Shown here piece after piece: positions 26,611 through 35,597 of a stretch of DNA of 64,000 nt. Made by a program: the position numbers and the translations under genes. Below the pieces are notes generated by a model, which was not told the DNA's origin, searched no databases, and worked only from the letters and a program-made list of their open reading frames with translations. Source of the stretch: Sphingopyxis sp. (GTDB lineage: Bacteria; Pseudomonadota; Alphaproteobacteria; Sphingomonadales; Sphingomonadaceae); the NCBI GenBank assembly GCA_017745175.1, contig JAGHZY010000011.1, forward strand, positions 31,773 through 95,772, given 5' to 3'. Position 1 is the first letter of the stretch; each line of letters begins with the position of its first letter.

Positions 26611-28418
26611 GCGACCTTCGCCTCAGCCGCCGCGAGTTGATCGCCGCCGGCGCGCTCGCCGCCACGACCCCCGCATGGGCCGCGGCCGCCGCCGACGAGG
26701 GCACACGCCTCGACGCCTTTTTCGAAAGCGTCTTCCAGCGCGATCTGGCCCGCAACCCTGCGGCGCAATCTTCGATGGGCGTGAAAGGCGGCGCGGCCGG
26801 ATGGCCCGATGTCGGTGCGGCGCGCGCTGAGGAGAATATCGCCCTGGTCCGCCGCGATCTCGCCGAGCTTCGTCGCTTCGATCGCTCCGCACTGACTCCG
26901 GAGGTGCGGCTCAGCTACGATCTTTTCGCCCATGATGCCGAGGAGGCGATCGAGCGCCACCGCTGGCGCGACAATCATTATCCGGTCTGCCAGATGCGCG
27001 GACCGCAGCGCGATATCCCGCAGACGCTGATCAACAACCACCCGATCGCGAACGCCGCCGACGCCGAGGCCTATGTCGCGCGGCTGCACGCGGTACGCCC
27101 CCATCTCGCGGCGGTGGTTGCGGGGCTTGAGTGGCAAGCGGCGAACGGCGTCGTCCCGCCGTCCTTCTCGGCGCCGCTCGTCATCGGCAATTGCGAGAAA
27201 CTGATCGCCGGCGCGCCGTTCCAGCCCGGCACGCCCGACAGTCCGATTCTCGCGGACTTCCGCGGCAAGCTCGCGAAGCTTCCGCTGGGCGACACCGAAA
27301 AGGCGCGGTTCTTGCGGGCGGCCGAGGCGGGGCTCGTCCAGGGTTTCGGCCCGGGCTTTCGCGGCCTTATCGACCATCTGCGCGGCATCCGGTGCGGCGC
27401 GAACTGCAACGATGGCGTCTGGCGGCTCCCCGACGGCGACGCCTATTATGCCGCGCAGCTCCGCTGGAACACGACGTTGCCGGTCGCGCCGGGCGACGTG
27501 CACCGTATCGGGCTCGAAGAAACCGAACGCCTCCATGGCGAGATGCTTATGGTCGCGAGGCGCGCGGGCTTTACGGGTTCGCTTCCCGAATTCTTCGCGC
27601 ACGTCCGCAGCAATGATCGCTTCTATTACCCCGACACGGCCGCGGGGAAGGCGGCGTATCTCGACGCGATGCGCGCGAAGATCGCGGCGGTGACCGCGCG
27701 GCTTGGCGAATTGACGAGTCACGTCCCGGGCGCCGGGGTGCTGGTGAAGCCGGTCGAGCCGTGGCTCGAAGCGTCGGCAGGCACCGCCGGCTATTTCGCG
27801 CCGTCGGCCGACGGATCGCGTCCCGGCATCCTCTATGTCAACACGCGCGCGATGCGGAACCTGCCGATCTACGAGCTGTCGGCGCTCGCCTATCATGAGG
27901 GGGTTCCCGGCCATCATCTCGAACAGGCGGTGACGCGCGGGCTCGACGCGCTGCCGAAGTTTCGCGCCTTTGGCGGCTATACCGCATTCAGCGAGGGCTG
28001 GGCGCTGTTCGCCGAACAATTGCCGGTCGGCATGGGGCTCTACGACGATCCGTGGCAGGAATTCGGGCGCCTTTCGATGGAGCTGATGCGCGCCGCGCGC
28101 CTCGTCACCGACACGGGCGTCCATGCGCTTCGCTGGAGCCGCGAACAAGCGGTCGCGTGGCTCGACGAAAACACCCCGTCGAACCATGCCGACAATGTCA
28201 CCGCGATCCAGCGCTACATCGTCACGCCCGGACAGGCCTGCGCATACGAAATGGGCAAGCTCAAGCTCGTCGAGCTGCGCGACCGCGCGCGGACGAAGCT
28301 CGGCCCCCGCTTCGATCTTCGCCGCTTCAACGACAGCGTGCTCGGCAGCGGACCGCTGCCGCTGCCGATGCTCGAAGCCAATATCGACGCGTGGATCGCA
28401 AGGGGAGGACAGGCATGA
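26607..28418 (+). CDS. DUF885-family putative metallopeptidase, copy 1
   Basis: The 603-aa protein starts at a GTG that overlaps the preceding stop. It has a twin-arginine-type leader (SRRELIAAGALAATTPAWAAAA), which suggests folded export. The family signature YHEGVPGHHLEQ lies at about residues 429-440 (H430, E431, H436/H437), followed by AFSEGWALFAEQL with a further conserved Glu. This HE..GHH plus E arrangement looks like a zinc-peptidase site, though DUF885 proteins are little characterised. Its closest relative in the window is the next gene, with matching length and order of motifs, so the two are tandem duplicates. Substrate unknown; peptides are likely from context. Confidence 0.9.
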   Translation: MSDLRLSRRELIAAGALAATTPAWAAAAADEGTRLDAFFESVFQRDLARNPAAQSSMGVKGGAAGWPDVGAARAEENIALVRRDLAELRRFDRSALTPEVRLSYDLFAHDAEEAIERHRWRDNHYPVCQMRGPQRDIPQTLINNHPIANAADAEAYVARLHAVRPHLAAVVAGLEWQAANGVVPPSFSAPLVIGNCEKLIAGAPFQPGTPDSPILADFRGKLAKLPLGDTEKARFLRAAEAGLVQGFGPGFRGLIDHLRGIRCGANCNDGVWRLPDGDAYYAAQLRWNTTLPVAPGDVHRIGLEETERLHGEMLMVARRAGFTGSLPEFFAHVRSNDRFYYPDTAAGKAAYLDAMRAKIAAVTARLGELTSHVPGAGVLVKPVEPWLEASAGTAGYFAPSADGSRPGILYVNTRAMRNLPIYELSALAYHEGVPGHHLEQAVTRGLDALPKFRAFGGYTAFSEGWALFAEQLPVGMGLYDDPWQEFGRLSMELMRAARLVTDTGVHALRWSREQAVAWLDENTPSNHADNVTAIQRYIVTPGQACAYEMGKLKLVELRDRARTKLGPRFDLRRFNDSVLGSGPLPLPMLEANIDAWIARGGQA

Positions 28419-30235
28419 TCAGCCGCCCGGTCAACCGGCGCCATTTCATCGGCGCGGCCGCGCTGGCGGGTGCGACGCTGATCGCGCCGCCGGTCTTTGC
28501 GGTCGAAACCGGTGAGGACGCCCGCCTCGACGCCTTTTTCGAGGCGATCTTCCAGCGCTCGCTCGATCGCAGCCCGACGCGCCAGTCGGCGCTCGGAATT
28601 CGCCGCGACCAGGACAAGTGGGACGATGTCAGCGAAGCGCGCGAACTCGATGATCACAAGCTGCGCGAGGCGGACCGTGCCGCACTCAAGGGCTTCGATG
28701 CCAGGAAGCTGTCGCCGCAGGCGGCGCTCAGCCTCCGCATGTTCGCACGCTCGACCGAGCTTGCGCTCCGCGACTTCGGATGGCGCCATCATGATTATGT
28801 GATGACCCAGATGGGCGGCATGCACACGCGTGTCCCCAGCACGCTCACCAACAGCCACCCGATCACGAACAAGGCCGACGCCGAGGCCTATATCAAACGG
28901 CTCGAAGGCGTCGCGCCGTTGATGACGCAGGTGGTCGTCCGGCTCGAGGCGCAAGAGGCGAAAGGCATCCGGCCGCCGCGCTTCGTCTACGGGCTCGTGA
29001 TCGAACCTTGCCTCAACCTGCTCAAGGGCGCGCCGTTCGAGGGCGAGGGCGACAGTCCGATCTTCGCCGATTTCCGCGGCAAGATCGCGAAGGCGGACCT
29101 GCCCGATGCCGACCGCGCGGATCTCGTCGCGCGCGCCGCCGCTGCGCTCGCGGGGGGCTTTTTATCCGGCTACCGCGCGCTGATCGCGCATTTGCGCGCC
29201 GCCGAGGCGAAAGCCGACGAGACCGCGGGCGTCTGGAAGCTGCCCGGCGGGCAGGCCTATTATGCGGCGCAGCTCGAAGCCTATACGACGCTGCCGCTGA
29301 AGGCCGCCGACGTTCACGCGCTGGGCCTGAAGGAGGTCGCCCGCATTCACGATGCGATGCGCGCGATCATGAAACAGGTCGGCTTCGCGGGCGACTTGCA
29401 GGCCTTCTTCGCCTTCATGCGCAGCGACCCGCGTTTCTACCATCCCGACACCGACGCCGGGCGCGCCGCCTATGTCGCCGAGGCCAATACCTTGCTCGAC
29501 GAGATTCGCGCGAGGCAGGGCGAGTTGTTCGGGCATCTGCCGAAGGCGCCGGTCGAGGTTCGCGCGATCGAGGCGTGGCGCGAGAAATCGGCGCCCAAGG
29601 CGCATTACCGCAATCCGCCGCAGGACGGATCGGCGCCCGGCATCTTCTACATCAACCTTGCCGACATGACGGCGCAGCCGCGTTATCAGCTCGCCGCGAC
29701 GCTCTATCACGAGGCGATCCCGGGGCATCATGTCGAAACCTGCATCGCGCACGAGATGGAAGGGCTTCCGAAGTTCCGGCGCTTCGCCAGCTATGCCGCC
29801 TTCTCCGAAGGCTGGGGGCTCTATTCGGAACTGTTGCCGAAGGAGATGGGGCTTTATGCCGATCCCTATTCGGACTTCGGCCGCCTTTCGCTGTCGCTGA
29901 TGCGCGCGTGCCGCCTCGTCGTCGACACCGGCATCCATTCGCTCGAATGGACGCGCGAGCGGGGCATCGCCTATTTCGACGCGAACATGCCGTCGAGCCA
30001 TTATGACAACCAGCGCGAGGTCGAGCGCTACATCGTGATCCCGGGGCAGGCGACCTCCTATTATATCGGGATGCAGAAGATCATCGAACTGCGCGCGCGC
30101 GCGCGCGCAAAACTCGGCGACCGGTTCGATCTTCGCCGCTTTCACGACATCATATTGGGCGCGGGGCCGCTGCCATTGCCGCTGCTCGACGAACGCATCG
30201 ACGCGTGGATCGCCGGGGGAGGACAATCGGCATGA
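28415..30235 (+). CDS. DUF885-family putative metallopeptidase, copy 2
   Basis: The 606-aa paralogue of the preceding gene starts at an ATGA overlap. Its leader is also twin-arginine-like (NRRHFIGAAALAGATLIAPP). The metal-site signature is YHEAIPGHHVETC from about residue 431, with AAFSEGWGLYSELL downstream. Both copies share DARLDAFFE.(I/V)FQR at the mature N-terminus and LGxGPLPLPxLxxxIDAWI at the end. The two copies have diverged clearly, which argues for different substrates or a heteromer more than for gene dosage. The ATGA overlap with the next gene continues the coupling. Confidence 0.9.
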   Translation: MISRPVNRRHFIGAAALAGATLIAPPVFAVETGEDARLDAFFEAIFQRSLDRSPTRQSALGIRRDQDKWDDVSEARELDDHKLREADRAALKGFDARKLSPQAALSLRMFARSTELALRDFGWRHHDYVMTQMGGMHTRVPSTLTNSHPITNKADAEAYIKRLEGVAPLMTQVVVRLEAQEAKGIRPPRFVYGLVIEPCLNLLKGAPFEGEGDSPIFADFRGKIAKADLPDADRADLVARAAAALAGGFLSGYRALIAHLRAAEAKADETAGVWKLPGGQAYYAAQLEAYTTLPLKAADVHALGLKEVARIHDAMRAIMKQVGFAGDLQAFFAFMRSDPRFYHPDTDAGRAAYVAEANTLLDEIRARQGELFGHLPKAPVEVRAIEAWREKSAPKAHYRNPPQDGSAPGIFYINLADMTAQPRYQLAATLYHEAIPGHHVETCIAHEMEGLPKFRRFASYAAFSEGWGLYSELLPKEMGLYADPYSDFGRLSLSLMRACRLVVDTGIHSLEWTRERGIAYFDANMPSSHYDNQREVERYIVIPGQATSYYIGMQKIIELRARARAKLGDRFDLRRFHDIILGAGPLPLPLLDERIDAWIAGGGQSA

Positions 30236-31455
30236 AGAGACTATCAGCCTTGCTGCTCGCGGCAGGCGGAGCGGCCGCGGCCCACGCGGCGCCACCGCAT
30301 TACGACGTCGTCGCCAAGTTCGACCCCGAGGGCAAGCTCGATGCCGACGTGACGATCACGCTCAGCGAAGGCGAGGCCGAGAAGGCCTTTCTGCTTTCGG
30401 ACCGCTTTGCGCTCGGTCCGATGGACCTGCCGCCCGGCGTCACGATGACGGCCGAGCCGGCGACGTCGCCGGTGCCGGCGCTCAACAAATATATGTTCCG
30501 CTTCGCCGCCCCGACGGCGGAGCCGGTCAGGCTGCGCTTCCGCTACGCGGGACCGATCAACACCGAACATGACAGCAACAACAAACCGTTGCGTCCCGAA
30601 GGCTATGAGCTGTTCATCGACCATATGTGGTTCCCGGTCGGCGCCGACATCCAGACGCGTTTCACCGTCGACGCGACGATCGACGGGCTCGCGCCCGACC
30701 TCGTCGTCGTCGCGCAGGGCGACGTCGCACGCACGCCGACGGGCGTGCGCATCCACCGCGATTTCCTCGACATCGACCTGCCGATGGTCGCGATGCGCGG
30801 ATTGCAGCGTGCCGAGGCGCATGGCGTCGAATTCTACTCGCGCGACCTTTCGACGCAGCTTTCGGGCTGGTACGTCAAACATGCCGAGGGCGCAGCGCGT
30901 TATTTCGAGGGCTTTTTCGGCCCGCTGCCGCGCAAGGTGCGCATGGCGCAGGTCTGGCGTCCGGGTTCGATGGGCTATGCGCGCACGGCCTATACGGTGG
31001 TATCGGAGGGCGGACGCAACACGCCCGGGATCACCGAATTCAACCCCGGCCGTTATGTCGCGCACGAGGTCGCGCACGCCTGGTGGATGCTCGCGGGCCC
31101 GCTCACCGACGATTTCTGGCTGGTCGAGTCCGCCGCCGAATATATGGCGATGCGCTACGCCGAGGCGAAGCTCGACCCCGGCGAACGTGAAAAATGGCTG
31201 GCGGCGAAGCGCGTGGCCGCGGCGAGCGCGGGGCCGGTGATGGGGCACGGCCGCCCGACCGGGGTTCAGCTCTACCAGAAGGGGCCGCTGCTGCTCGCCG
31301 ACCTTGAAACGCGCATCGGACGCCCCGCGATGGACCGGCTGATGGTCGCGATGGCGAAGGAGCCCGTCCACACCACGGCGATCTTCCTCGATCATCTGAC
31401 CGCGATTGCGGGGGCTGACGCCGCGCGCGACTTCGACAAGGCGCTTCACACATGA
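30232..31455 (+). CDS. Secreted M1-like (gluzincin) aminopeptidase-related protein
   Basis: The 407-aa protein has a short signal peptide (MKRLSALLLAAGGAAAAHAA). A beta-rich N-terminal half precedes a gluzincin core: H278-E279-x-x-H282 in RYVAHEVAHAWW, and E299 in DDFWLVE, equivalent to the third zinc ligand of M1 enzymes (NDLWLNE). The spacing between HExxH and the Glu is two residues shorter than in classical M1. The GAMEN exopeptidase motif is not evident, so substrate binding may differ from M1 aminopeptidases. It is coupled by 4-bp overlaps to its neighbours on both sides. Confidence 0.82.
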   Translation: MKRLSALLLAAGGAAAAHAAPPHYDVVAKFDPEGKLDADVTITLSEGEAEKAFLLSDRFALGPMDLPPGVTMTAEPATSPVPALNKYMFRFAAPTAEPVRLRFRYAGPINTEHDSNNKPLRPEGYELFIDHMWFPVGADIQTRFTVDATIDGLAPDLVVVAQGDVARTPTGVRIHRDFLDIDLPMVAMRGLQRAEAHGVEFYSRDLSTQLSGWYVKHAEGAARYFEGFFGPLPRKVRMAQVWRPGSMGYARTAYTVVSEGGRNTPGITEFNPGRYVAHEVAHAWWMLAGPLTDDFWLVESAAEYMAMRYAEAKLDPGEREKWLAAKRVAAASAGPVMGHGRPTGVQLYQKGPLLLADLETRIGRPAMDRLMVAMAKEPVHTTAIFLDHLTAIAGADAARDFDKALHT

Positions 31456-32561
31456 TCGTCTCGCGCCGTGCGCTGATCGGCGGCGCGGCGGCGCTGGCGC
31501 TGGCGGGACCGGCACGCGCGGCCGATTTCGGGGCGGCGCGCTATCGCCGCACGATGGTGATCGACGGTCTGTCGTCGCTTGGTTCGCTCGATCCGCACGC
31601 GCCCGGTATCGCGGACCAGCTCGCTATCTATCGCGCCTCGGGGCTGACCGCGATCCACGAGACGGTCGGTGCCGCCGGCAACACGCCCGGTCGTTTCGAG
31701 GAAACGCTGCGCCGCGTCACCCGGTATCAGCGTTTCGTTCGGGCGCTGCCCGACCATCTGCTCCATGTCCGCACCGCGGCGGACCTCGGCGCGGCGCAGG
31801 CGAGCGGACGGCTCGGCGTGATTTTCGGCTTTCAGGACACGGTGCCGCTCGAAACCGAAATCGGCCGGCTCGACCTGTTCGACCTGCTGGGCGTCCGCAT
31901 CGTCCAGCTGACATACAACAAGCGCAACCTCGTCGGCGACGGCTGTCTCGAACCGGGTAACGCGGGGCTCAGCGATTATGGCCGCGAGGTGGTGGCGGGG
32001 CTCAACGCGCGGCGGATGATCGTCGACGCGAGCCACGCAGCGCAGCGCACGATCGCCGAGGCGATCGCGACGTCGGCGGCGCCGATCGCGATCAGCCACA
32101 CCGGCTGCCGCGCGCTCAACGACGTGCCGCGCAACACGACCGACGCTGACCTGCGCGCGCTTGCCGACAGGGGCGGGGTCGCGGGTATCTATTTCATGCC
32201 TTTCCTGCGTGCGAGCGGTCAGGCGCATGCCGCGGACGTCATCCGCCATATCGAGCATGCGGTGAAGGTCGCAGGCGAGGATCATGTCGCGCTCGGCACC
32301 GACGGCGGCATCCGCGGGGTCGAGCTCAACGCCGATTATGCGGCAAGCCATCGCCGCTTCTACGAAGAGCGCAAGGCGATGGGCGTCGCCGCGCCGGGCG
32401 AGGCGCCCGACGTCTTCAATCTGGTCCCCGAATATAACGAGCCGGCGCGTTTTCTGAGGCTCGCCGACGATCTCGCCGCGCGCGGCTGGCCCGCGCGGCG
32501 CATCGAAAAGCTGCTCGGTGCCAATTTCGCGCGGTTATGCGCCGACGTCTGGGGGCGCTGA
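31452..32561 (+). CDS. M19 (membrane dipeptidase)-like protein with altered metal site
   Basis: The 369-aa exported protein has a twin-arginine-like leader (VSRRALIGGAAALALAG). The overall pattern follows renal dipeptidases: DLLGVRIVQLTYNKRN, VDASHAAQRT, ISHTGCRALNDVPRN, ALGTDGGIRG. However, the usual HxD after the first strand is replaced (residues 38-42 read DGLSS) and the GIEG glutamate is missing (FGFQDT). The two SH histidines remain. It may therefore bind a single metal, or be a non-dipeptidase member. Its 3' end overlaps the convergent permease gene by 27 bp. It is the last gene of the receptor-peptidase run. Confidence 0.85.
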   Translation: MIVSRRALIGGAAALALAGPARAADFGAARYRRTMVIDGLSSLGSLDPHAPGIADQLAIYRASGLTAIHETVGAAGNTPGRFEETLRRVTRYQRFVRALPDHLLHVRTAADLGAAQASGRLGVIFGFQDTVPLETEIGRLDLFDLLGVRIVQLTYNKRNLVGDGCLEPGNAGLSDYGREVVAGLNARRMIVDASHAAQRTIAEAIATSAAPIAISHTGCRALNDVPRNTTDADLRALADRGGVAGIYFMPFLRASGQAHAADVIRHIEHAVKVAGEDHVALGTDGGIRGVELNADYAASHRRFYEERKAMGVAAPGEAPDVFNLVPEYNEPARFLRLADDLAARGWPARRIEKLLGANFARLCADVWGR

Positions 32562-33374
32562 TCCGCGGTGGCGCCGGTCGCCGCGCCGGCGCAGCAGTTC
32601 GGCCGCCCCCAGCAGCAAGGTCGAGGCGACAATCAGCAGCGTCGCCGCGGCCGCGATCGCCGGGCTGATCTGCTCGCGCACGCCTTCGAACATCTGGATC
32701 GGCAGCGTGCGCTGTTCGGGGCCCGCGATGAACAAGGCCACCGTCGTTTCGTCGAACGAGGTCATGAAGGCAAAGACCGCGCCCGCCGCGACCCCGGGGG
32801 CGATCAGGGGCACAAGAATGCGGAGCAATATCACAAGCGGCGGCGCGCCGAGGCTCGCCGCCGCGCGCAGCAGTTCGGTGTCGAGCCCGCCGAGCGCGGC
32901 GTGGACGACGATCACGACAAAGGGCACCGCAAGCGCCGTGTGCGCCACGATCAGCCCGAGCGAGCCGTTGACGAGCCCGAGCGGCGCGAAGAGAAAATAG
33001 AAGGCGATCGCAACGACGACGACAGGAACGACGAGCGGCGCGGTGATCAGCGCGACGATCGCGGTTTTCGCAGGCGAGCGCATATGGGCGAGCCCGATTG
33101 CCGCGAGCGTTCCGAGCGGCGTCGCGATCAGCGTCGTCGCGACGGCGATCTTCAGACTGTTGCCGAATGCGCGGGTCCATTGCGGCGATTCGGCGAGCGT
33201 CCGGTACCAGCGCAGCGAGAAGTCGCTCTCGGGAAAGACGAGAAAGGTCGTCGGATTGAGCGACAGCGGAATGATCGCGAGGATCGGCAGCACCAGAAAG
33301 GCGAAGACGAGGATCGAGAAACCGATGAGCGCAGCGCGGCCGGCGCGCTCCGACCGGGACCGGCAGGCGCTCAT
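32535..33374 (-). CDS. ABC transporter permease, PotC-like
   Basis: The 279-aa inner-membrane protein has six hydrophobic helices and the EAA-type cytoplasmic loop AAASLGAPPLVILLRILVPLI. Wording such as FLVLPILAIIPLSLN and FSLRWYRTL is typical of the spermidine/putrescine/opine permease family (PotC). The start overlaps the stop of the other permease (ATGA). It is the last gene of a five-gene minus-strand operon. The polar C-terminal tail extends into the 3' end of the convergent M19-like gene. Confidence 0.92.
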   Translation of the reverse strand: MSACRSRSERAGRAALIGFSILVFAFLVLPILAIIPLSLNPTTFLVFPESDFSLRWYRTLAESPQWTRAFGNSLKIAVATTLIATPLGTLAAIGLAHMRSPAKTAIVALITAPLVVPVVVVAIAFYFLFAPLGLVNGSLGLIVAHTALAVPFVVIVVHAALGGLDTELLRAAASLGAPPLVILLRILVPLIAPGVAAGAVFAFMTSFDETTVALFIAGPEQRTLPIQMFEGVREQISPAIAAAATLLIVASTLLLGAAELLRRRGDRRHRGSAPPDVGA

Positions 33375-34564
33375 GCCGGCACCGTGCGAACCATCGTCCG
33401 TCCCGCGAAAACCATCAGCATCAACGGCAGCAGAAGCAGCAGGCTGAGCGCCGCCGCCATGCCCCAGTTGAGCGACTGGTTGGTGTAGAAGGCGATCGAT
33501 GCGCTGATCATCTGGTCGGCGCCGCCGCCGACGAGCGCGGGGGTGACATAATAGCCGAGCGCCAGCGTGAAGACGATGATTGCACCGGCCGCGACGCCGG
33601 GCAATGTCTGGGGCAGATAGACCGTGAGGAACGCGCGGACCGGCGGGGCGCCGAGCGAACTCGCCGCGCGCATCGCGGTCGGGGGAATTCCCTTCATCAC
33701 GCCATAGAGCGGCAGGACGAAGAAGGGCAGCAGTACATGCGTCATCACGATATAGACGCCGAGCCGGTTGTAGATCAGCTGAAGCGGCGCATCGATCAGC
33801 CCGATCGTCTGCAGCGCCTTGTTCACGACGCCGTCGGTCTGGAGCAATACCGCCCACGCCGCCGTGCGGACGAGCGCGGAGGTCCAGAACGGCAGGAGCA
33901 CGAGAATCAGCAGCGGATTGGCCTTTCGCTCGGGGAGCGAGGCGAGCAGACAGGCGACCGGATAACCGAGTGCGACGCAAAGGAGCGCGACGATCGCGCT
34001 GATCTTGAACGTGCGCAGATAGATATTCGCAAAGACGGCCTGCTCGGCAGGGACGGGGACAATGCGGTCGTCGGCGCTCAGCCGGCGGTCGAGCGCGGCG
34101 AGCAGATAGTGGCGCGTGAACGGGCCGTCGGCATGCCGCATCGCGGCCCAGATCCCGCGCTGGCCCCACCGCGGGTCAATCCGCGCGAGCTCGGAGACCG
34201 TGGAGCCGGGCCTGCCTGCAGCGAGCTGTCTGGCGGTCGCATAGAGCAGGCTGCGCGATCCGACCATGTCGTAATTCAGCCGATTGGCGACCTGGTTGAG
34301 CGTACCCGCGCGCGCCGCCGCGCCGATCTCGCGCGAAACGGTTGCGGCGAGTGCATCGGGCGGCAATCCCGCGCCGTCCCATTGGCGGAGCGCGGCGGCG
34401 CTGTCGGGCCAGACGCGCTCGAGATCGCGGTCGATCACCGCGCGCGACAACATCATCAGCACCGGCGCGACAAAGCTCGCGAGCAGAAACAGGAGCAGCG
34501 GCGCGACGAGCGCGAAGCTCCACCAGCGCCGGACCCCCGGCGGCCTAGCGCGCGACCCAGGCAT
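33371..34564 (-). CDS. ABC transporter permease, PotB-like, with long periplasmic insert
   Basis: The ~397-aa permease has a first helix near residues 15-40 (WWSFALVAPLLLFLLASFVAPVL) and an EAA loop RAASSLGAPPVRAFLTVYLPQ. PotB relatives are about 290 aa; the extra length sits between helix 1 and helix 2 (about residues 45-175), predicted periplasmic, and could contact the lipoprotein receptor. The start is uncertain: ATG 34564 overlaps the upstream gene by 20 bp, while 34591 would add nine residues. Confidence 0.9.
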   Translation of the reverse strand: MPGSRARPPGVRRWWSFALVAPLLLFLLASFVAPVLMMLSRAVIDRDLERVWPDSAAALRQWDGAGLPPDALAATVSREIGAAARAGTLNQVANRLNYDMVGSRSLLYATARQLAAGRPGSTVSELARIDPRWGQRGIWAAMRHADGPFTRHYLLAALDRRLSADDRIVPVPAEQAVFANIYLRTFKISAIVALLCVALGYPVACLLASLPERKANPLLILVLLPFWTSALVRTAAWAVLLQTDGVVNKALQTIGLIDAPLQLIYNRLGVYIVMTHVLLPFFVLPLYGVMKGIPPTAMRAASSLGAPPVRAFLTVYLPQTLPGVAAGAIIVFTLALGYYVTPALVGGGADQMISASIAFYTNQSLNWGMAAALSLLLLLPLMLMVFAGRTMVRTVPA

Positions 34565-35597
34565 TGAACCGCTGGGTGAGCTGATCGCCATATTCGACCC
34601 AGAAATCGGCGTCGAGTTCGAGCGCGCCCGCCATATTCGCCGGGTCGCTCGGCGTGTCGCGCTTGAGTTTCGGGTCGACGCGCCGGTTCGCTTCGATATT
34701 GGTGAGGCCGGTCGGAATGTGGCTCGCGAGCCGCATCTGGTTTTCGGGCTGCGTCATGTAGCGCAGCAGCTGCGCCGCTTCGGCCTTGCGCGGGCTGTTG
34801 GCGAGGATCACCCAATAATCGACCGCATAGATATTGCCGTGCCAGTCGAGCTTGAAATTGCGGCCTTCGGTGCGGTTCGCGACGATCAACCGGCCCGGGC
34901 TCGTCACCGACATCACCACCTCGCGCGAGCCGAGGAGGTCCGGCACCTGCGAGATCGACGTCCACCAGATCACGTCGGGCTTGATCTCGTCGAGCTTGCG
35001 GAAGGCGCGGTCGACGCCTTGCGGCGTCCGTAGCGTCGGATAGACCTGATCGGCGGGTACGCCATCCGCCATCAACGCGAATTCGAGCGAATATTTGGGC
35101 GTCTTGCGCATGCCCCTTTTGCCGGGAAAGCGTTTGACGTCCCAGAAATCGGCCCAGCTCTGCGGCCCCGGTCCCTTGATGCGATCGCCGTCGTAGCCGA
35201 TCACATAGGACCAGAGCATCGCGCCGACCCCGCAGTCGTGCACCGCCGCAGGCAGGAAGGCGTCGCGTCCGCCCAATGCAGCCCAGTCGAGCCGCTGGAA
35301 CAATCCTTCCTCGCAGCCGAGAATCAGATCCTCGGTTTCGACCTGGACGATGTCCCAGCTCGCGTCGCCGCCGACGACCTTGGTCCGGATCACGCCGACG
35401 CCGCCGCGCCAGCTGTCCTCGCGCAGCGGAATTCCCGTCGTGCGCGAAAAGGAGGTCCAATAGGCCTTGCGATGCGCGTCCTGCGACGACCCGCCCCAGC
35501 CGACGACGGTGAGCGGGCGAAGGTCCGAACTCGACCCGCATGCGGCGAGGCTCGCGGCAAGCGCGGCGATGCCGGCAAGGCGCACCCAGCCCCTCAT
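34545..35597 (-). CDS. Periplasmic substrate-binding lipoprotein, PotD-like
   Basis: The 350-aa binding protein has a lipobox (LAASLAAC), so the mature protein is lipid-anchored with Cys at about residue 20. The body follows the bacterial extracellular solute-binding family 1/PotD layout: LTVVGWGGSSQDAHRKAYW, SWDIVQVETEDLILGCEEGL, WADFWDVKRFPGKRG, YWVILANSPRKAEAAQLLRYM. Members bind polyamines, opines, amino-acid derivatives or short peptides. The ATG at 35597 overlaps the stop of the ATPase gene; a frame from 35615 has no advantage. The ligand is likely an amine- or carboxylate-bearing product of the surrounding hydrolases (inference). Confidence 0.9.
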   Translation of the reverse strand: MRGWVRLAGIAALAASLAACGSSSDLRPLTVVGWGGSSQDAHRKAYWTSFSRTTGIPLREDSWRGGVGVIRTKVVGGDASWDIVQVETEDLILGCEEGLFQRLDWAALGGRDAFLPAAVHDCGVGAMLWSYVIGYDGDRIKGPGPQSWADFWDVKRFPGKRGMRKTPKYSLEFALMADGVPADQVYPTLRTPQGVDRAFRKLDEIKPDVIWWTSISQVPDLLGSREVVMSVTSPGRLIVANRTEGRNFKLDWHGNIYAVDYWVILANSPRKAEAAQLLRYMTQPENQMRLASHIPTGLTNIEANRRVDPKLKRDTPSDPANMAGALELDADFWVEYGDQLTQRFNAWVAR

